A DNA stretch of 64,000 bases. It comes from CALMBW01 sp963779645 (GTDB lineage Bacteria; Actinomycetota; CADDZG01; WHSQ01). A program made the translations under genes and the position numbers. A model generated the notes under the pieces. It saw only the letters and a list, made by a program, of their open reading frames with translations. It did not search any database and was not told where the DNA came from. Positions 1 through 8,082 of the stretch are shown piece after piece. The DNA lies in NCBI GenBank assembly GCA_963779645.1, contig CAVZYX010000005.1, positions 1,488,001 to 1,552,000 of the forward strand, given 5' to 3'. Every line of letters starts with the position of its first letter. The stretch's first letter is position 1.

Positions 1-169
1 CGCCCGAGACGGAAGCGGTGGCCGGTACAGCTTCCACGCAGTCCTCGGCTCCCTTGTCGAACCGGGGCTTAGTGGGCACGGGTCCGCCGATCGCAGGCGC
101 GGCAGAGAGGGCGAGCGCCGCGAGAAGCGTCGCCACTAGGAAAGGCCGTGGGTAGTTGCGCCTTGGCAA
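1..169 (-). CDS. N-terminal part of a secreted protein (runs off window)
   Basis: An open frame starts with TTG at 169 and runs off the left edge (56 codons seen). A strong ribosome site, GGAGGGA, lies a few bases upstream (171-180). The translation has a basic N-terminus (MPRRNYPRP), a hydrophobic leucine/alanine stretch and an AXA-like cleavage region near residue 25, so it is a Sec signal peptide. The mature start is rich in Pro, Lys and Glu and holds one cysteine. The function cannot be judged from this piece. It lies 75 nt downstream of the Nudix gene on the same strand. Confidence 0.6.
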   Translation of the reverse strand, partial: MPRRNYPRPFLVATLLAALALSAAPAIGGPVPTKPRFDKGAEDCVEAVPATASVSG

Positions 170-244
170 AGGTCCCTCCGTGCGATAGATGCTCCTAGAA
201 GGTTCGCCTCCGTCGGAGGCATCCCTGCGCTCGGGAGGTCGAGC

Positions 245-646
245 TCAGGCGCCCAGGACCCCCCAGGCGGTCATGGTCTCCACGAAGCGAGGAGTGCACT
301 CGAGCCCCGCTACCTCCTCGAGGGGCACCCACCGCACCTCTGAGGCGTCGGAGGACGCCTCCGGCTCGCTCTGGCCCATCGGCTCCGCAAGATGATCGAG
401 GATGACGTAGTGGGGGTCACCCACTACTTCGAGGATCCCTAGGAGGTCGCCGACTTCGACCTCGATCCCTGTTTCTTCGAGAACCTCGCGGCGCACGGCA
501 TCCCTGAGGTGCTCACCTGCCTCCAGCCTCCCGCCCGGCACCGTCCAGAGGCCGGCCCCCGGATCCTTGCCGCGTTTGATCATGAGGAGCTTGCCCTCCT
601 TCACGACGATCGCGCCGACGGCGATCTGTGGAGTGATCTCGTTCAT
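245..646 (-). CDS. Nudix (MutT-like) hydrolase
   Basis: A 133-residue protein with a complete Nudix box (G39-x5-E45-x7-R53-E54-V-L-E57-E58-T-G60-I). The glutamates of this box bind Mg2+ and hydrolyse a nucleoside diphosphate linked to a variable group. The start was set at the ATG at 646 (MNEITPQ), where the fold begins, because the upstream codons are compositionally unlike the protein. Small stand-alone Nudix proteins often act as NUDT1/MutT-like pyrophosphatases, but the substrate cannot be told from the box alone. It diverges from the EamA transporter gene. Confidence 0.85.
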   Translation of the reverse strand: MNEITPQIAVGAIVVKEGKLLMIKRGKDPGAGLWTVPGGRLEAGEHLRDAVRREVLEETGIEVEVGDLLGILEVVGDPHYVILDHLAEPMGQSEPEASSDASEVRWVPLEEVAGLECTPRFVETMTAWGVLGA

Positions 647-817
647 GGCTCTAGGGTGCACCCTCGGGCAAATCCCCGCCACACCAGAGCGCCCCTGCAT
701 CGACGATGGCTGCGCTGCTCGTCGCGCACGTACTCCCCGGTACGCCCGACTCCTCGCGCCTTGCCCTCCCCGCGCAGGGTCGCTCTGGGTGAAGACGCTA
801 CTTACCCGAGGGCGCAC

Positions 818-823
818 TAGGGT
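818..823 (+). promoter_or_regulatory. -10 box TAGGGT of a leaderless promoter (EamA gene)
   Basis: TAGGGT lies 7 nt before the ATG at 831 and no Shine-Dalgarno sequence intervenes. Transcription starting 6-8 nt after the box would begin at the start codon. Inference from spacing only. Confidence 0.5.
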
Positions 824-830
824 CTCCAGG

Positions 831-1742
831 ATGCAGGCTGGCGAACGAACGACCCCGCAGATCACCGACACGATGCCGCGATGGGTACCGTGGGCGTTGT
901 TGATGACGGGTCAAACTGCAGCATCATTCGCCGCGATCCTCATCAGGTACGCGGAGGACGCCGATCCATTGGCGATCTCCTTCTGGAGATGCGCAGCCGG
1001 TGCGCTCGCGCTTGCGCCTTTCGCCTTCAAGCGTCTACGCGCGATGCCACTCGCTGACATGAAGGTATCGGCCCTCGCCGGAGTCATCCTTGCGGCTCAC
1101 TTCGCCGCCTGGATCGCCTCGGTGAACATGACTTCGATCGCGGCGTCGGTGTTGCTGGTCAGTCTTGCCCCCGTCTTCGTTGCATCGATCGCACCTCTCA
1201 TCCTCCGAGAGAAGCTCGCAACAATCGGCTGGGTGGGGATAGGGATAGCGCTTGTGGGCACGCTCATCATCGGCGGCGGCGATTATCAGGGCACGTCCAT
1301 GGACGGCAACATCCTGGCTCTCATCGGAGGAGCCACTGCCGGTTACTACATGCTGGCGGGACAGATCGCGCGGCGAAGTGTGGGGATCCTCGAGTACACG
1401 GTGATCGCCTACGCAGTAGGTGCCGTACTCCTACTGCCGGTCTGTCTGATCAAAGGGATCGATCTCGCCGGTTTCGATACCCGGACGTGGTGGTCGATCG
1501 TTGGCCTGGTTGTCGGTCCTCAGCTGTTGGGCCACACCGTTATCAATCTCGTTCTCTCCGATATCGATGCTACGACCGTGTCGGTCGTGATCATGGCCGA
1601 ACCGGTCATCGCGATCATCGCGGCGTGGCTTCTGTTCGATGAGACCCCCACATCATGGATCTACCCCGGTGGACTCTTGGTCCTCGCTGGTGTCTATCTG
1701 GTTTCGACGGCGCGGCGCATCGTGATGGTGGCACCGGAGTGA
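831..1742 (+). CDS. EamA/DMT-family transporter
   Basis: A 303-residue integral membrane protein with about ten hydrophobic segments in two similar halves, the layout of the drug/metabolite transporter (EamA, RhaT-like) superfamily. The short polar loops and the late segment after an E-P-V motif are typical. The substrate is unknown; relatives export amino acids, purines or other metabolites. The ATG at 831 was chosen because the TM fold begins soon after it and a TAGGGT box sits 7 nt upstream. Its stop overlaps the GTG start of folP, so the two are probably co-transcribed. Confidence 0.85.
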   Translation: MQAGERTTPQITDTMPRWVPWALLMTGQTAASFAAILIRYAEDADPLAISFWRCAAGALALAPFAFKRLRAMPLADMKVSALAGVILAAHFAAWIASVNMTSIAASVLLVSLAPVFVASIAPLILREKLATIGWVGIGIALVGTLIIGGGDYQGTSMDGNILALIGGATAGYYMLAGQIARRSVGILEYTVIAYAVGAVLLLPVCLIKGIDLAGFDTRTWWSIVGLVVGPQLLGHTVINLVLSDIDATTVSVVIMAEPVIAIIAAWLLFDETPTSWIYPGGLLVLAGVYLVSTARRIVMVAPE

Positions 1743-2596
1743 AGCTCGTTCATGCGCGTGGGTCACTCGAACTCGACAGATGCCGAGTGATGGGCATCGT
1801 TAATCGAACGCCGGATTCCTTCTACGACGGAGGCCGGATGAGCCTGGAGGCCTCGGTCGGATTCGCGCAGCAGCTCGTTGACGAAGGAGCCGACATCCTG
1901 GACCTCGGTGCGGTTAAAGCCGGTCCCGGCATCGAGGTCTCCGAGGAAGATGAGAGTCTCCGACTGCTGCCGCTGGTTGAGGCGATAGCGAACCGAGTCG
2001 ATGTTCCTCTTTCGGTCGAAACTTCGAACCCGCGCATCGCCACCGATGCGATGGAAGCGGGGGCAGCGATCCTCAACGACGTTTCCGGCCTAGCAGACCC
2101 CGGCTTGCTCGACGCATGCAAGATAACGGGGGCTGCACTCGTCCTGATGCATCATGGGGGACAGATCCGGGGACGACCTCGTCATCCTGAGTACGACGAC
2201 GTTGTCATCGAGGTCAAGGATCACCTCCTCGAACTATGTAAGAGAGCCGAGAGCTCGGGTATCGAGTCAGATTCGTTGGTGATCGACCCCGGCCTCGATT
2301 TCGGGAAGAACACATTCCATTCCCTCGAACTCATGCGAAGGCTGCATGAGCTCATCGCTACCCAACGTCATGTCCTAGTCGCGGCCTCACGCAAGGACGT
2401 GATCGGCGAGACTCTCGGTTTGCCCCCCGGAGAGCGGCTGGAGGGTTCTGTCGCCTTGGCGGTCGTCGCGGCGATGGCGGGCGCTCGCATCGTCCGGGTT
2501 CATGACGTCCAGGCGACCCTGCGCGCGGTCAGCATGGCCGATGCAGTGAGGGGGATCCTTGCACCGATCGCTCCAGTCCGGGGCTTGTGGGACTAG
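1739..2596 (+). CDS. folP: Dihydropteroate synthase family protein (FolP/FolP2-like)
   Basis: A 285-residue TIM-barrel protein. It carries the hallmark MGIVNRTPDSF (residues 18-28), the DPGLDFGK pterin-binding strand (183-190) and SRKDVIG (217-223). DHPS joins 7,8-dihydropterin pyrophosphate and p-aminobenzoate in folate synthesis. The MHHGGQ region and insert near residues 137-150 resemble the second actinobacterial paralogue (FolP2, Rv1207 type), whose DHPS activity is doubtful, so enzymatic function is not certain. GTG start at 1739 overlaps the stop of the transporter by GTGA. Confidence 0.85.
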   Translation: MKLVHARGSLELDRCRVMGIVNRTPDSFYDGGRMSLEASVGFAQQLVDEGADILDLGAVKAGPGIEVSEEDESLRLLPLVEAIANRVDVPLSVETSNPRIATDAMEAGAAILNDVSGLADPGLLDACKITGAALVLMHHGGQIRGRPRHPEYDDVVIEVKDHLLELCKRAESSGIESDSLVIDPGLDFGKNTFHSLELMRRLHELIATQRHVLVAASRKDVIGETLGLPPGERLEGSVALAVVAAMAGARIVRVHDVQATLRAVSMADAVRGILAPIAPVRGLWD

Positions 2597-2615
2597 GCGC
2601 AGCGCCCTTATGAGG

Positions 2616-2621
2616 TACCTT
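2616..2621 (+). promoter_or_regulatory. -10 box TACCTT upstream of receiver gene
   Basis: TACCTT is 8 nt before the ATG at 2630, with no ribosome site between, fitting a leaderless transcript. Confidence 0.4.
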
Positions 2622-2629
2622 CTGGACCG

Positions 2630-3001
2630 ATGGCTAAAACAGTATTGATCGTTGAGGACGAGGAAGCTGTCCGGGAGCTCGAGAAGTTCATCCTCGAGTC
2701 TGAGGGCTATGACGTCATGGAAGCCCGTGACGGTCTCGAGGGTTTGGCGAAGGCAGAGTTCCGGAAGCCGGACCTGATCTTGTTGGATCTGATGATGCCG
2801 GATGTATCCGGCGGCCGGATGTTCGATGAGATGAAGGAACACCCCAACACCGCCGGCATCCCGATCATCGTGGTGACGGGGAAGCCTGATGCTCACGAGA
2901 TCTTCGACGACCAGATCGGCCCTCAGGATGTCGTGATGAAGCCGTTCGAGGCCGAAGCACTCGTCGAGCGGGTGCGACACCACATCGGCGATCCCGACTA
3001 A
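2630..3001 (+). CDS. Single-domain response regulator (CheY-like)
   Basis: A 123-residue receiver domain with no output domain. The acidic pair lies in VEDEE near residues 9-12, the phospho-acceptor is D53 (LLLDLMMPD), T83 is the switch residue and K104 precedes the conserved proline (MKPF). It should work through protein-protein contact with a partner kinase or effector. It is followed at once, in the same frame, by the prepilin peptidase gene, so it may act on pilus or secretion functions. No histidine kinase lies nearby. Confidence 0.9.
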   Translation: MAKTVLIVEDEEAVRELEKFILESEGYDVMEARDGLEGLAKAEFRKPDLILLDLMMPDVSGGRMFDEMKEHPNTAGIPIIVVTGKPDAHEIFDDQIGPQDVVMKPFEAEALVERVRHHIGDPD

Positions 3002-3013
3002 GGCGTCATCACC

Positions 3014-3799
3014 CTGTTCGTAACTTTTTCATTCTTTCTAGGGCTGCTGTTCGGCAGCTTCGGTACCGTGGTTGCCCATCGTGTCCCGCGTAAAGAGAAC
3101 ATCGCTACGGGCCGGAGCCGATGCCCCAACTGCGGGCGGCAGATCAGAGCGATCGAGAACGTGCCGGTCTTCAGCTACTTGTTCTTGCGGGGTCGCTGTC
3201 CCGGCTGCAACGAGAAGATCTCACTTCGCTACCCCCTGATCGAGCTAAGCACCGGGGCACTGTTCGCGCTCGCTGCGTGGAAGTTCGATCGGACGGTTGC
3301 CGCGTTCGCCTACATGACTTTCTTCTGGTCGTTGGTGGTGCTGACGGTCATCGACCTCGAGCACAAGCTTCTTCTGAACCGGATCATCTATCCGGCACTC
3401 GCCGTCGGACTCGTCGGACTCGCCGCGGACGCGGTGGTTGAAGATTCGTGGGAACCCTTCAAGCATGGCCTGATCGGGGCCGCCGTTCTGGGTGGCATCT
3501 TCTTTGCGATCTTCATGCTCGCTGCTTTGAGGTACGGAGACAAAGGATTCGGTTTCGGCGATGTACGTCTCAGTGTCTTACTGGGACTCTTTCTCGGCTA
3601 CGCGGGAGGGGTCGACGTCGTCATAGTCGGCGCGTTCTTATCTTTCCTAGTGGGGGGCGTGATCAGCGTTGCGTTGCTGTCACGTGGGAAAGCGAAGAAG
3701 GGAACGTCGATACCGTTCGGACCGTCAATGGCGATGGGCGCGGTGTTGGCGATCATGTTCGGCGAGGCGATCGCCGACTGGTACCTCGGGAAACTATGA
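3014..3799 (+). CDS. Type IV prepilin peptidase (A24 family), non-canonical start
   Basis: A polytopic membrane aspartyl protease that cleaves, and may methylate, type IV prepilin-like precursors. Counting from the CTG at 3014 (261 residues): first helix with the family GSF motif (LLFGSF), two zinc-binding CxxC pairs (C37/C40 and C62/C65), and the catalytic aspartates D114 (VIDLEHK) and D183 (FGFGDVRL). The first ATG/GTG/TTG in frame is GTG at 3068, which would remove the conserved first helix; upstream there is only CTG (3014), or ATC (3008) preceded by AAGG. The true initiation codon is therefore uncertain. The 3' end overlaps the convergent HD-GYP gene by 6 nt. Confidence 0.8.
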   Translation: MFVTFSFFLGLLFGSFGTVVAHRVPRKENIATGRSRCPNCGRQIRAIENVPVFSYLFLRGRCPGCNEKISLRYPLIELSTGALFALAAWKFDRTVAAFAYMTFFWSLVVLTVIDLEHKLLLNRIIYPALAVGLVGLAADAVVEDSWEPFKHGLIGAAVLGGIFFAIFMLAALRYGDKGFGFGDVRLSVLLGLFLGYAGGVDVVIVGAFLSFLVGGVISVALLSRGKAKKGTSIPFGPSMAMGAVLAIMFGEAIADWYLGKL

Positions 3800-4828
3800 A
3801 CCGTCGAACTCGTGCGTTTCCAGGATCGTGACCTGCTCCTCCAGAAAGATCTCCTCCGCCAGGGCAGCGAGCTGCGGATCGAAGTGGGTCCCCGCAGTCC
3901 TGATGACCTCATGCACGGCGGCTTCAAATGAAACGGGCTGCCGATAGGGGCGGATCGACGACATCGCATCGATCACATCTACGATCGCGAACACTCGTGC
4001 CGCCGCTGGAATCTCTTCACCCTTGAGCCCATCCGGGTAGCCGGCTCCATCCCAGCGCTCGTGATGATGACGAACGACGTGCCTGACGACCTCGGGGAAG
4101 CCCAGTGGAGCGATGATCCTTTCGCCCAGGATGGGATGGGTGTTCAGCACTCGACGTTCTGTATCTGTGAGCCCACCGGGTTTGTTGAGGATCGACTCGG
4201 GGATCCCAATCTTGCCAACATCGTGAAGCAAGAAAGCCGCTTCTAGAGCTTCGGATGGCATGGCATCCGGGAGTAGTGCTGCTCGGGCCAGCTTGATCGC
4301 CAGCGCAGTAACCCTCTCCGCGTGACCTCCGGTGTATGTGTCTTTGAGCTCGAGAGCTGATGCGAGTGCTCGCGCGGCCCCCATGTAACTGCTGACGCTG
4401 CCGTCTGTGTCCGCTGTCTTGGAGTGGAAGACGGCGGCCGCCGGGGCATCGAAGTACGCGCCACCGCGAGCTACGTGGACGATAGCGGCAGCGATCACCT
4501 CCGGCTCGGCGTTGCGCCGGACGTAGCCGGCCACTCCGTTATCGAGAGCTTCTGCGGCTGTCCTCTGCTCGTCCCCCTCGGCGATCATCACCGTGCGGCG
4601 CTGCAGGCCGGCTTTCCGAAGGATCCGCAACGGCGCACAAGGATCAGGATCCATCACGGATGTGACCACCAACACAACATCGATATCCGCATCGACTTCA
4701 CGGAGAGTTGCCGCGCTTATCTCTCGCGGAACGAAGATCTGTGAGGATCGCTGCCCCAGAGCAGACGAGACGGTTACCCATGCGGAGGCGTCGCCCCCGA
4801 TCAGCATTATCCGAAGCGGGTGATTCAT
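3794..4828 (-). CDS. HD-GYP c-di-GMP phosphodiesterase with degenerate receiver
   Basis: A 344-residue protein. Residues 1-120 look like a receiver fold but lack the phospho-acceptor aspartate (TSVMD occupies that place) and the conserved lysine (R104), so it is a pseudo-receiver. Residues 150-330 form an HD-GYP domain: H169, H202-D203 (LLHDVGKIGIP), H231, the HHH run at 254-256 and GAGYP (261-265). These metal ligands hydrolyse c-di-GMP to pGpG or GMP. ATG at 4828 overlaps the stop of the upstream receiver gene (ATGA), so it is translationally coupled and last in a three-gene operon. Confidence 0.9.
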   Translation of the reverse strand: MNHPLRIMLIGGDASAWVTVSSALGQRSSQIFVPREISAATLREVDADIDVVLVVTSVMDPDPCAPLRILRKAGLQRRTVMIAEGDEQRTAAEALDNGVAGYVRRNAEPEVIAAAIVHVARGGAYFDAPAAAVFHSKTADTDGSVSSYMGAARALASALELKDTYTGGHAERVTALAIKLARAALLPDAMPSEALEAAFLLHDVGKIGIPESILNKPGGLTDTERRVLNTHPILGERIIAPLGFPEVVRHVVRHHHERWDGAGYPDGLKGEEIPAAARVFAIVDVIDAMSSIRPYRQPVSFEAAVHEVIRTAGTHFDPQLAALAEEIFLEEQVTILETHEFDGS

Positions 4829-5283
4829 CAGACGGTCGGCATCCCGATGCGTTCCAAAGTGGTCGCCCGTTCGATCGCGTCGAGGCGTCTAGCCTCTCTT
4901 TGCGCAGGGGTCATCCCGATCAACTCGTCGAGCATCTGAGCGACCGCCACGGGTGAGAACGGTTTCGTGAGATGAGCGTGCGCCCCTAGCTGCAGGGCTT
5001 TTATCGCTGCTGGGGGACTGTGGTGTGCCGACAAGACGATGATGGTGAGGTCCGACTCTTCACGAGCTTTCAAGCGCTCTAGTACCTCGAACCCATCGCT
5101 GTTCGGCATCATCAGGTCCAGCACAAGCGCATCCCATTGGCCCTTGTCGAACGTTTCAAGAAGTTCGTTGCCGTCCGCGGCCTCACCGAAGTCCATCCCT
5201 ACGAGCCGCAGGTTCAGTCCTACGACGGTTCGGATATCAGGTTCGTCGTCGCATATCAGGACGCGCGGCTGAGCCGGACTCAT
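4828..5283 (-). CDS. Response regulator, receiver domain plus short tail
   Basis: A 151-residue protein with an intact receiver: acidic D12/D13, phospho-acceptor D56 (VLDLMMP), switch S85 and K107 (TKPF). A 30-residue charged helix follows (about residues 122-151), too short to be a known output domain. It sits between the diguanylate cyclase and the HD-GYP genes with 4-nt overlaps at both ends, so it is likely an adaptor or phosphate sink in a c-di-GMP circuit. Confidence 0.88.
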   Translation of the reverse strand: MSPAQPRVLICDDEPDIRTVVGLNLRLVGMDFGEAADGNELLETFDKGQWDALVLDLMMPNSDGFEVLERLKAREESDLTIIVLSAHHSPPAAIKALQLGAHAHLTKPFSPVAVAQMLDELIGMTPAQREARRLDAIERATTLERIGMPTV

Positions 5284-6428
5284 AGCTCCGCGATCTCCTC
5301 AACGTCGATCAGGCCGATGCGTTCGACAAGATCCCGGAAGTTGTCCTTGACGAATTCGTTGAGGCGAACCTCGGGGGACACGTTCAGCTTGCGCCTGATG
5401 CGTGCCTTGTGACTCCTCACGGTTCCCGGCCGGATGCCCATCCGTTTCGCTATGTCTTGTTCGCTGCGCTTGTCGGCGAGGAGCCCGAGTACCGTCCATT
5501 CTCGGTCGGTAAGTTCCTCAGCTAGAGCTATCGGGTTCATGCTGTGGCGACGCGGATCGTCGGATCTCCATGTGCGATCGCCGCCCGATTCCTTCGCTCT
5601 GAACAACGCGATCTCGGCTTTGGCCAAGAGTTCTTCGGTCGTGTGCCCGGTCGAGTACTCGGCCACGCCTATCGAAAGAGTCAGGCTGCGATCCGGGAGC
5701 ATCTTGCTCACCGCCTCGCGACATCTCTCCGCGGCGAGGGCCGCGGTTCCGGCTTCTGCATCAGGCAGGATCGCGGCGAACTCATCTCCTCCGTACCTGC
5801 AGAGAACATCCGAGATCCGCAAGGTGCCGGTAAGGGCAGTTGCGAGTTTCCGCAATAGGGAATCGCCGAAATCGCGTCCCCTCAGATCGTTGATCTTGGC
5901 GAGGTTGTCGATGTCGAACAGCATCACGGCAAGGGGGACTCCGATGCGTTTTGCCCGCGCCACCTCTTGGCCCAGTCGCGTATCGAATGACTTCCGGTCC
6001 CCGACCCCTGTCAACTGGTCGTTCTTCGTCGATCGACGAAGCTCTTGCTGTCGCGCATCGATCCGCGCAGCAGCTGTGACCCGTGCGATGAACTCATCGG
6101 TGTTGGCCGGTTTGCTGATGAAGTCGACGGCCCCGCTATCGAGCCCCTTGACCTTCTCGAGAGGGGAGCTGAGTGCGGAAAGGAAGATCACCGGGATGTC
6201 TCGAGTCTTGGGGTCGACCGCGAGCTGCTCCATGACTTGGGCGCCGTCCATCCCCGGCATCAGCATGTCCAGCAAGATCACGTTGGGGGGTCGATCCTGC
6301 GCCACCCGGAGACATTCCTCGCCATTCGACGCGGTTACAACATCGAAACGGTCACCCAACTGGATCTCCGCGAGGACGCGCAGATCGGGATCGTCGTCCA
6401 CGACCAACACCACTGGTCGTTGTTCCAA
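5280..6428 (-). CDS. REC-GGDEF-LuxR-type HTH fusion (diguanylate cyclase)
   Basis: A 382-residue protein in three parts. Residues 1-120 are a receiver (D11/D12/D13, phospho-acceptor D54, K106). Residues 135-285 are a GGDEF domain with an intact GGDEF motif at 213-217 and an RxxD inhibitory site (R204/D207) five residues before it, so it should make c-di-GMP from GTP and be product-inhibited. Residues 306-352 read as a LuxR/GerE-type helix-turn-helix beginning LTDREWTVL. The TTG start at 6428 has GGAGG 8 nt upstream. It leads the operon. GGDEF joined to a DNA-binding C-terminus is unusual. Confidence 0.85.
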   Translation of the reverse strand: MEQRPVVLVVDDDPDLRVLAEIQLGDRFDVVTASNGEECLRVAQDRPPNVILLDMLMPGMDGAQVMEQLAVDPKTRDIPVIFLSALSSPLEKVKGLDSGAVDFISKPANTDEFIARVTAAARIDARQQELRRSTKNDQLTGVGDRKSFDTRLGQEVARAKRIGVPLAVMLFDIDNLAKINDLRGRDFGDSLLRKLATALTGTLRISDVLCRYGGDEFAAILPDAEAGTAALAAERCREAVSKMLPDRSLTLSIGVAEYSTGHTTEELLAKAEIALFRAKESGGDRTWRSDDPRRHSMNPIALAEELTDREWTVLGLLADKRSEQDIAKRMGIRPGTVRSHKARIRRKLNVSPEVRLNEFVKDNFRDLVERIGLIDVEEIAEL

Positions 6429-6569
6429 GCTTTAACCTCCATACCCCCGAGAGAGAACTCGGATCAGGGTCGTGCCCTCTAAGTAAGATGTCACGCAAGC
6501 TCGCATCCGGGAATGAACCGAAGGAGCTATCTGATATAGGAGTACTGACCTAGTCCTGCTAGAGGGGCG

Positions 6570-6575
6570 TACGAT
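6570..6575 (+). promoter_or_regulatory. -10 box TACGAT (DUF5319 gene)
   Basis: TACGAT lies 6 nt before ATG 6582 without a ribosome site, consistent with a leaderless start for the DUF5319-parA transcript. Confidence 0.45.
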
Positions 6576-6581
6576 TACACG

Positions 6582-7046
6582 ATGGAAGACGAGCAAGAAC
6601 AGTTCGACGAGGAAGCGCCGCTGGATGATGAGGAGCGCGAGCTTCTCCAGCAGGACCTGGTCGACGTCCAAACATTGAAGTCACTTCTCGGCCCCCGTGG
6701 GATAAAAGGGACGGTCTTCTACTGCCCTGACTGCAGCGAAGATCACTACCTGACCTGGGACCTGCTTACGAGCAATCTGGCCGAGTTGTTGTCCCAAGGA
6801 GAATCACCGATCCACGAACCGGCCTTCAATCCCGACCCCGACGAGTACGTGGGTTGGGACTACGCCCGCGGGTACTTGGACGGTTACACCTCCTACGAAG
6901 ATGAAGAACTCGCGGAACTTGCAGGCAAGTTGTCGGGCGAACTAACCGAGAAGGGTTGGAACACCGTCGACATCAAAGGACTCCTGGCAAGTATCGGTCT
7001 GGATACAGGCTCTCGCAAGAGCAGCAGCGGAGACGCCCCGGAGTGA
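6582..7046 (+). CDS. DUF5319 family protein
   Basis: A 154-residue acidic cytosolic protein. The central block has a CPDC pair and the pattern FYCPDCSEDHY-LTWDLL, then HEPAFNPDPDEYV and WDYARGYLDG, which match the actinobacterial DUF5319 family as I remember it. No biochemical role is known. The CPDC and His residues could bind a metal. An acidic N-terminal run (residues 1-20) and a Ser-rich tail flank it. It is followed after 4 nt by the parA-like gene. Confidence 0.75.
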   Translation: MEDEQEQFDEEAPLDDEERELLQQDLVDVQTLKSLLGPRGIKGTVFYCPDCSEDHYLTWDLLTSNLAELLSQGESPIHEPAFNPDPDEYVGWDYARGYLDGYTSYEDEELAELAGKLSGELTEKGWNTVDIKGLLASIGLDTGSRKSSSGDAPE

Positions 7047-7050
7047 CGCG

Positions 7051-7818
7051 GTGACGCGAACGATCGCCTTCGCTAACCAGAAGGGCGGGGTTGCGAAGAC
7101 GACGAGCACCCTGTCGGTCGGTGTTGCGCTCGCGGAGATCGGCCGGAACGTCTTGCTTGTGGATATGGATCCGCAGGGAGCACTGAGCTATTCGGTCGGC
7201 GTTGACCCCGATTCACTCGATGAGACGGTCAACGACGTCCTAGTGCGCAGACTTCCGATCGAGAAAGTCATCGTCGACCGTGAGGTCGACCTGGTTCCCT
7301 CAAATATCGATCTTGCGGGGGCCGAGGCGATCCTTCTCTCGAAAACCGGGCGGGAGTACGCGTTGCAACGGGCTCTAAGGGAGATCGACGGTCGCTACGA
7401 CTATGTGCTGATCGATTGCCCACCATCGCTAGGAATCATGACGATCAACTCACTGACTGCCGCCAACGAGGTGGTTATCCCCCTCCAATGCGAAGCTCTG
7501 TCACACCGTGGAGTGGGACAGCTGATCGAGACCCTCGCGGACATCCGGCACTTCACGAATCCAGACCTGAGGATCTCTGGCGTGATCGCAACGATGTTCG
7601 ACGGCCGGACGAAGCACTCGCAAACGATCTTGAATGACGTCAGCATCCGCTACGGTGTCGAGGTCTTCGAACCACCGATCCGTAAGACGATCAAGTTCGC
7701 CGAGGCCGCCCAGGCGGGTCGCTCGATAATCGCCTTCGCACCGAGTCACCCGGCGGCCGATGCGTATCGGGTCGTGGCGCGACGCATAGACCAGATGGAA
7801 GGAGCTACGGGAGCTTGA
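7051..7818 (+). CDS. ParA/Soj family ATPase
   Basis: A 255-residue P-loop ATPase with the deviant Walker A KGGVAKTT (residues 11-18), Walker A' region LLVDMDPQGAL and Walker B IDCPPSLG. Such proteins position chromosomes, plasmids or large protein complexes using ATP-driven dimer cycling on DNA. No parB or parS-like repeat is next to it, so this is an orphan ParA rather than the main chromosomal pair. In many actinobacteria an orphan ParA stands beside scpA/scpB, which are not seen here. GTG start at 7051; the downstream Zn-ribbon start overlaps its stop. Confidence 0.85.
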   Translation: MTRTIAFANQKGGVAKTTSTLSVGVALAEIGRNVLLVDMDPQGALSYSVGVDPDSLDETVNDVLVRRLPIEKVIVDREVDLVPSNIDLAGAEAILLSKTGREYALQRALREIDGRYDYVLIDCPPSLGIMTINSLTAANEVVIPLQCEALSHRGVGQLIETLADIRHFTNPDLRISGVIATMFDGRTKHSQTILNDVSIRYGVEVFEPPIRKTIKFAEAAQAGRSIIAFAPSHPAADAYRVVARRIDQMEGATGA

Positions 7819-8048
7819 GCGATGGAGCCAGTCGATACGACCTGTACAGCGCGTCTGAGCGCAAGACTTTCTCCTGTACCGTCGAGTGCTCCGCTTGTCG
7901 GGAGGAGACACGGGTCTCCTATGTCGAGCTCGCGGCCCTGATGTTCCCCATCCATTTCCATATTCCACTAGTGCGGTATCACAGCTCATGGTTCAAATGC
8001 CCCGCATGCGGGGAACGGACGTGGATGAAGATCCACGTGAACAGGTAG
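7815..8048 (+). CDS. Small zinc-ribbon protein
   Basis: A 77-residue protein starting at TTG 7815, overlapping the stop of the ParA gene by TTGA. It has two CxxC pairs (CSAC near residue 26 and CPAC near residue 63), enough for one zinc ribbon, with a hydrophobic, histidine-containing stretch between them. No family was recognised. The overlap implies translational coupling with the ParA ATPase, so it may be an accessory factor. Confidence 0.6.
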   Translation: MSDGASRYDLYSASERKTFSCTVECSACREETRVSYVELAALMFPIHFHIPLVRYHSSWFKCPACGERTWMKIHVNR

Positions 8049-8082
8049 CGTCGGCGGACACACCTCGATCTCTGGAGGGATC

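Noticed and set aside
5434..6435. A long plus-strand frame (333 codons) antisense to the GGDEF gene
   Set aside because: Composition is Ser/Arg-rich and it lies wholly opposite the conserved REC-GGDEF-HTH frame; no -10 or ribosome site.
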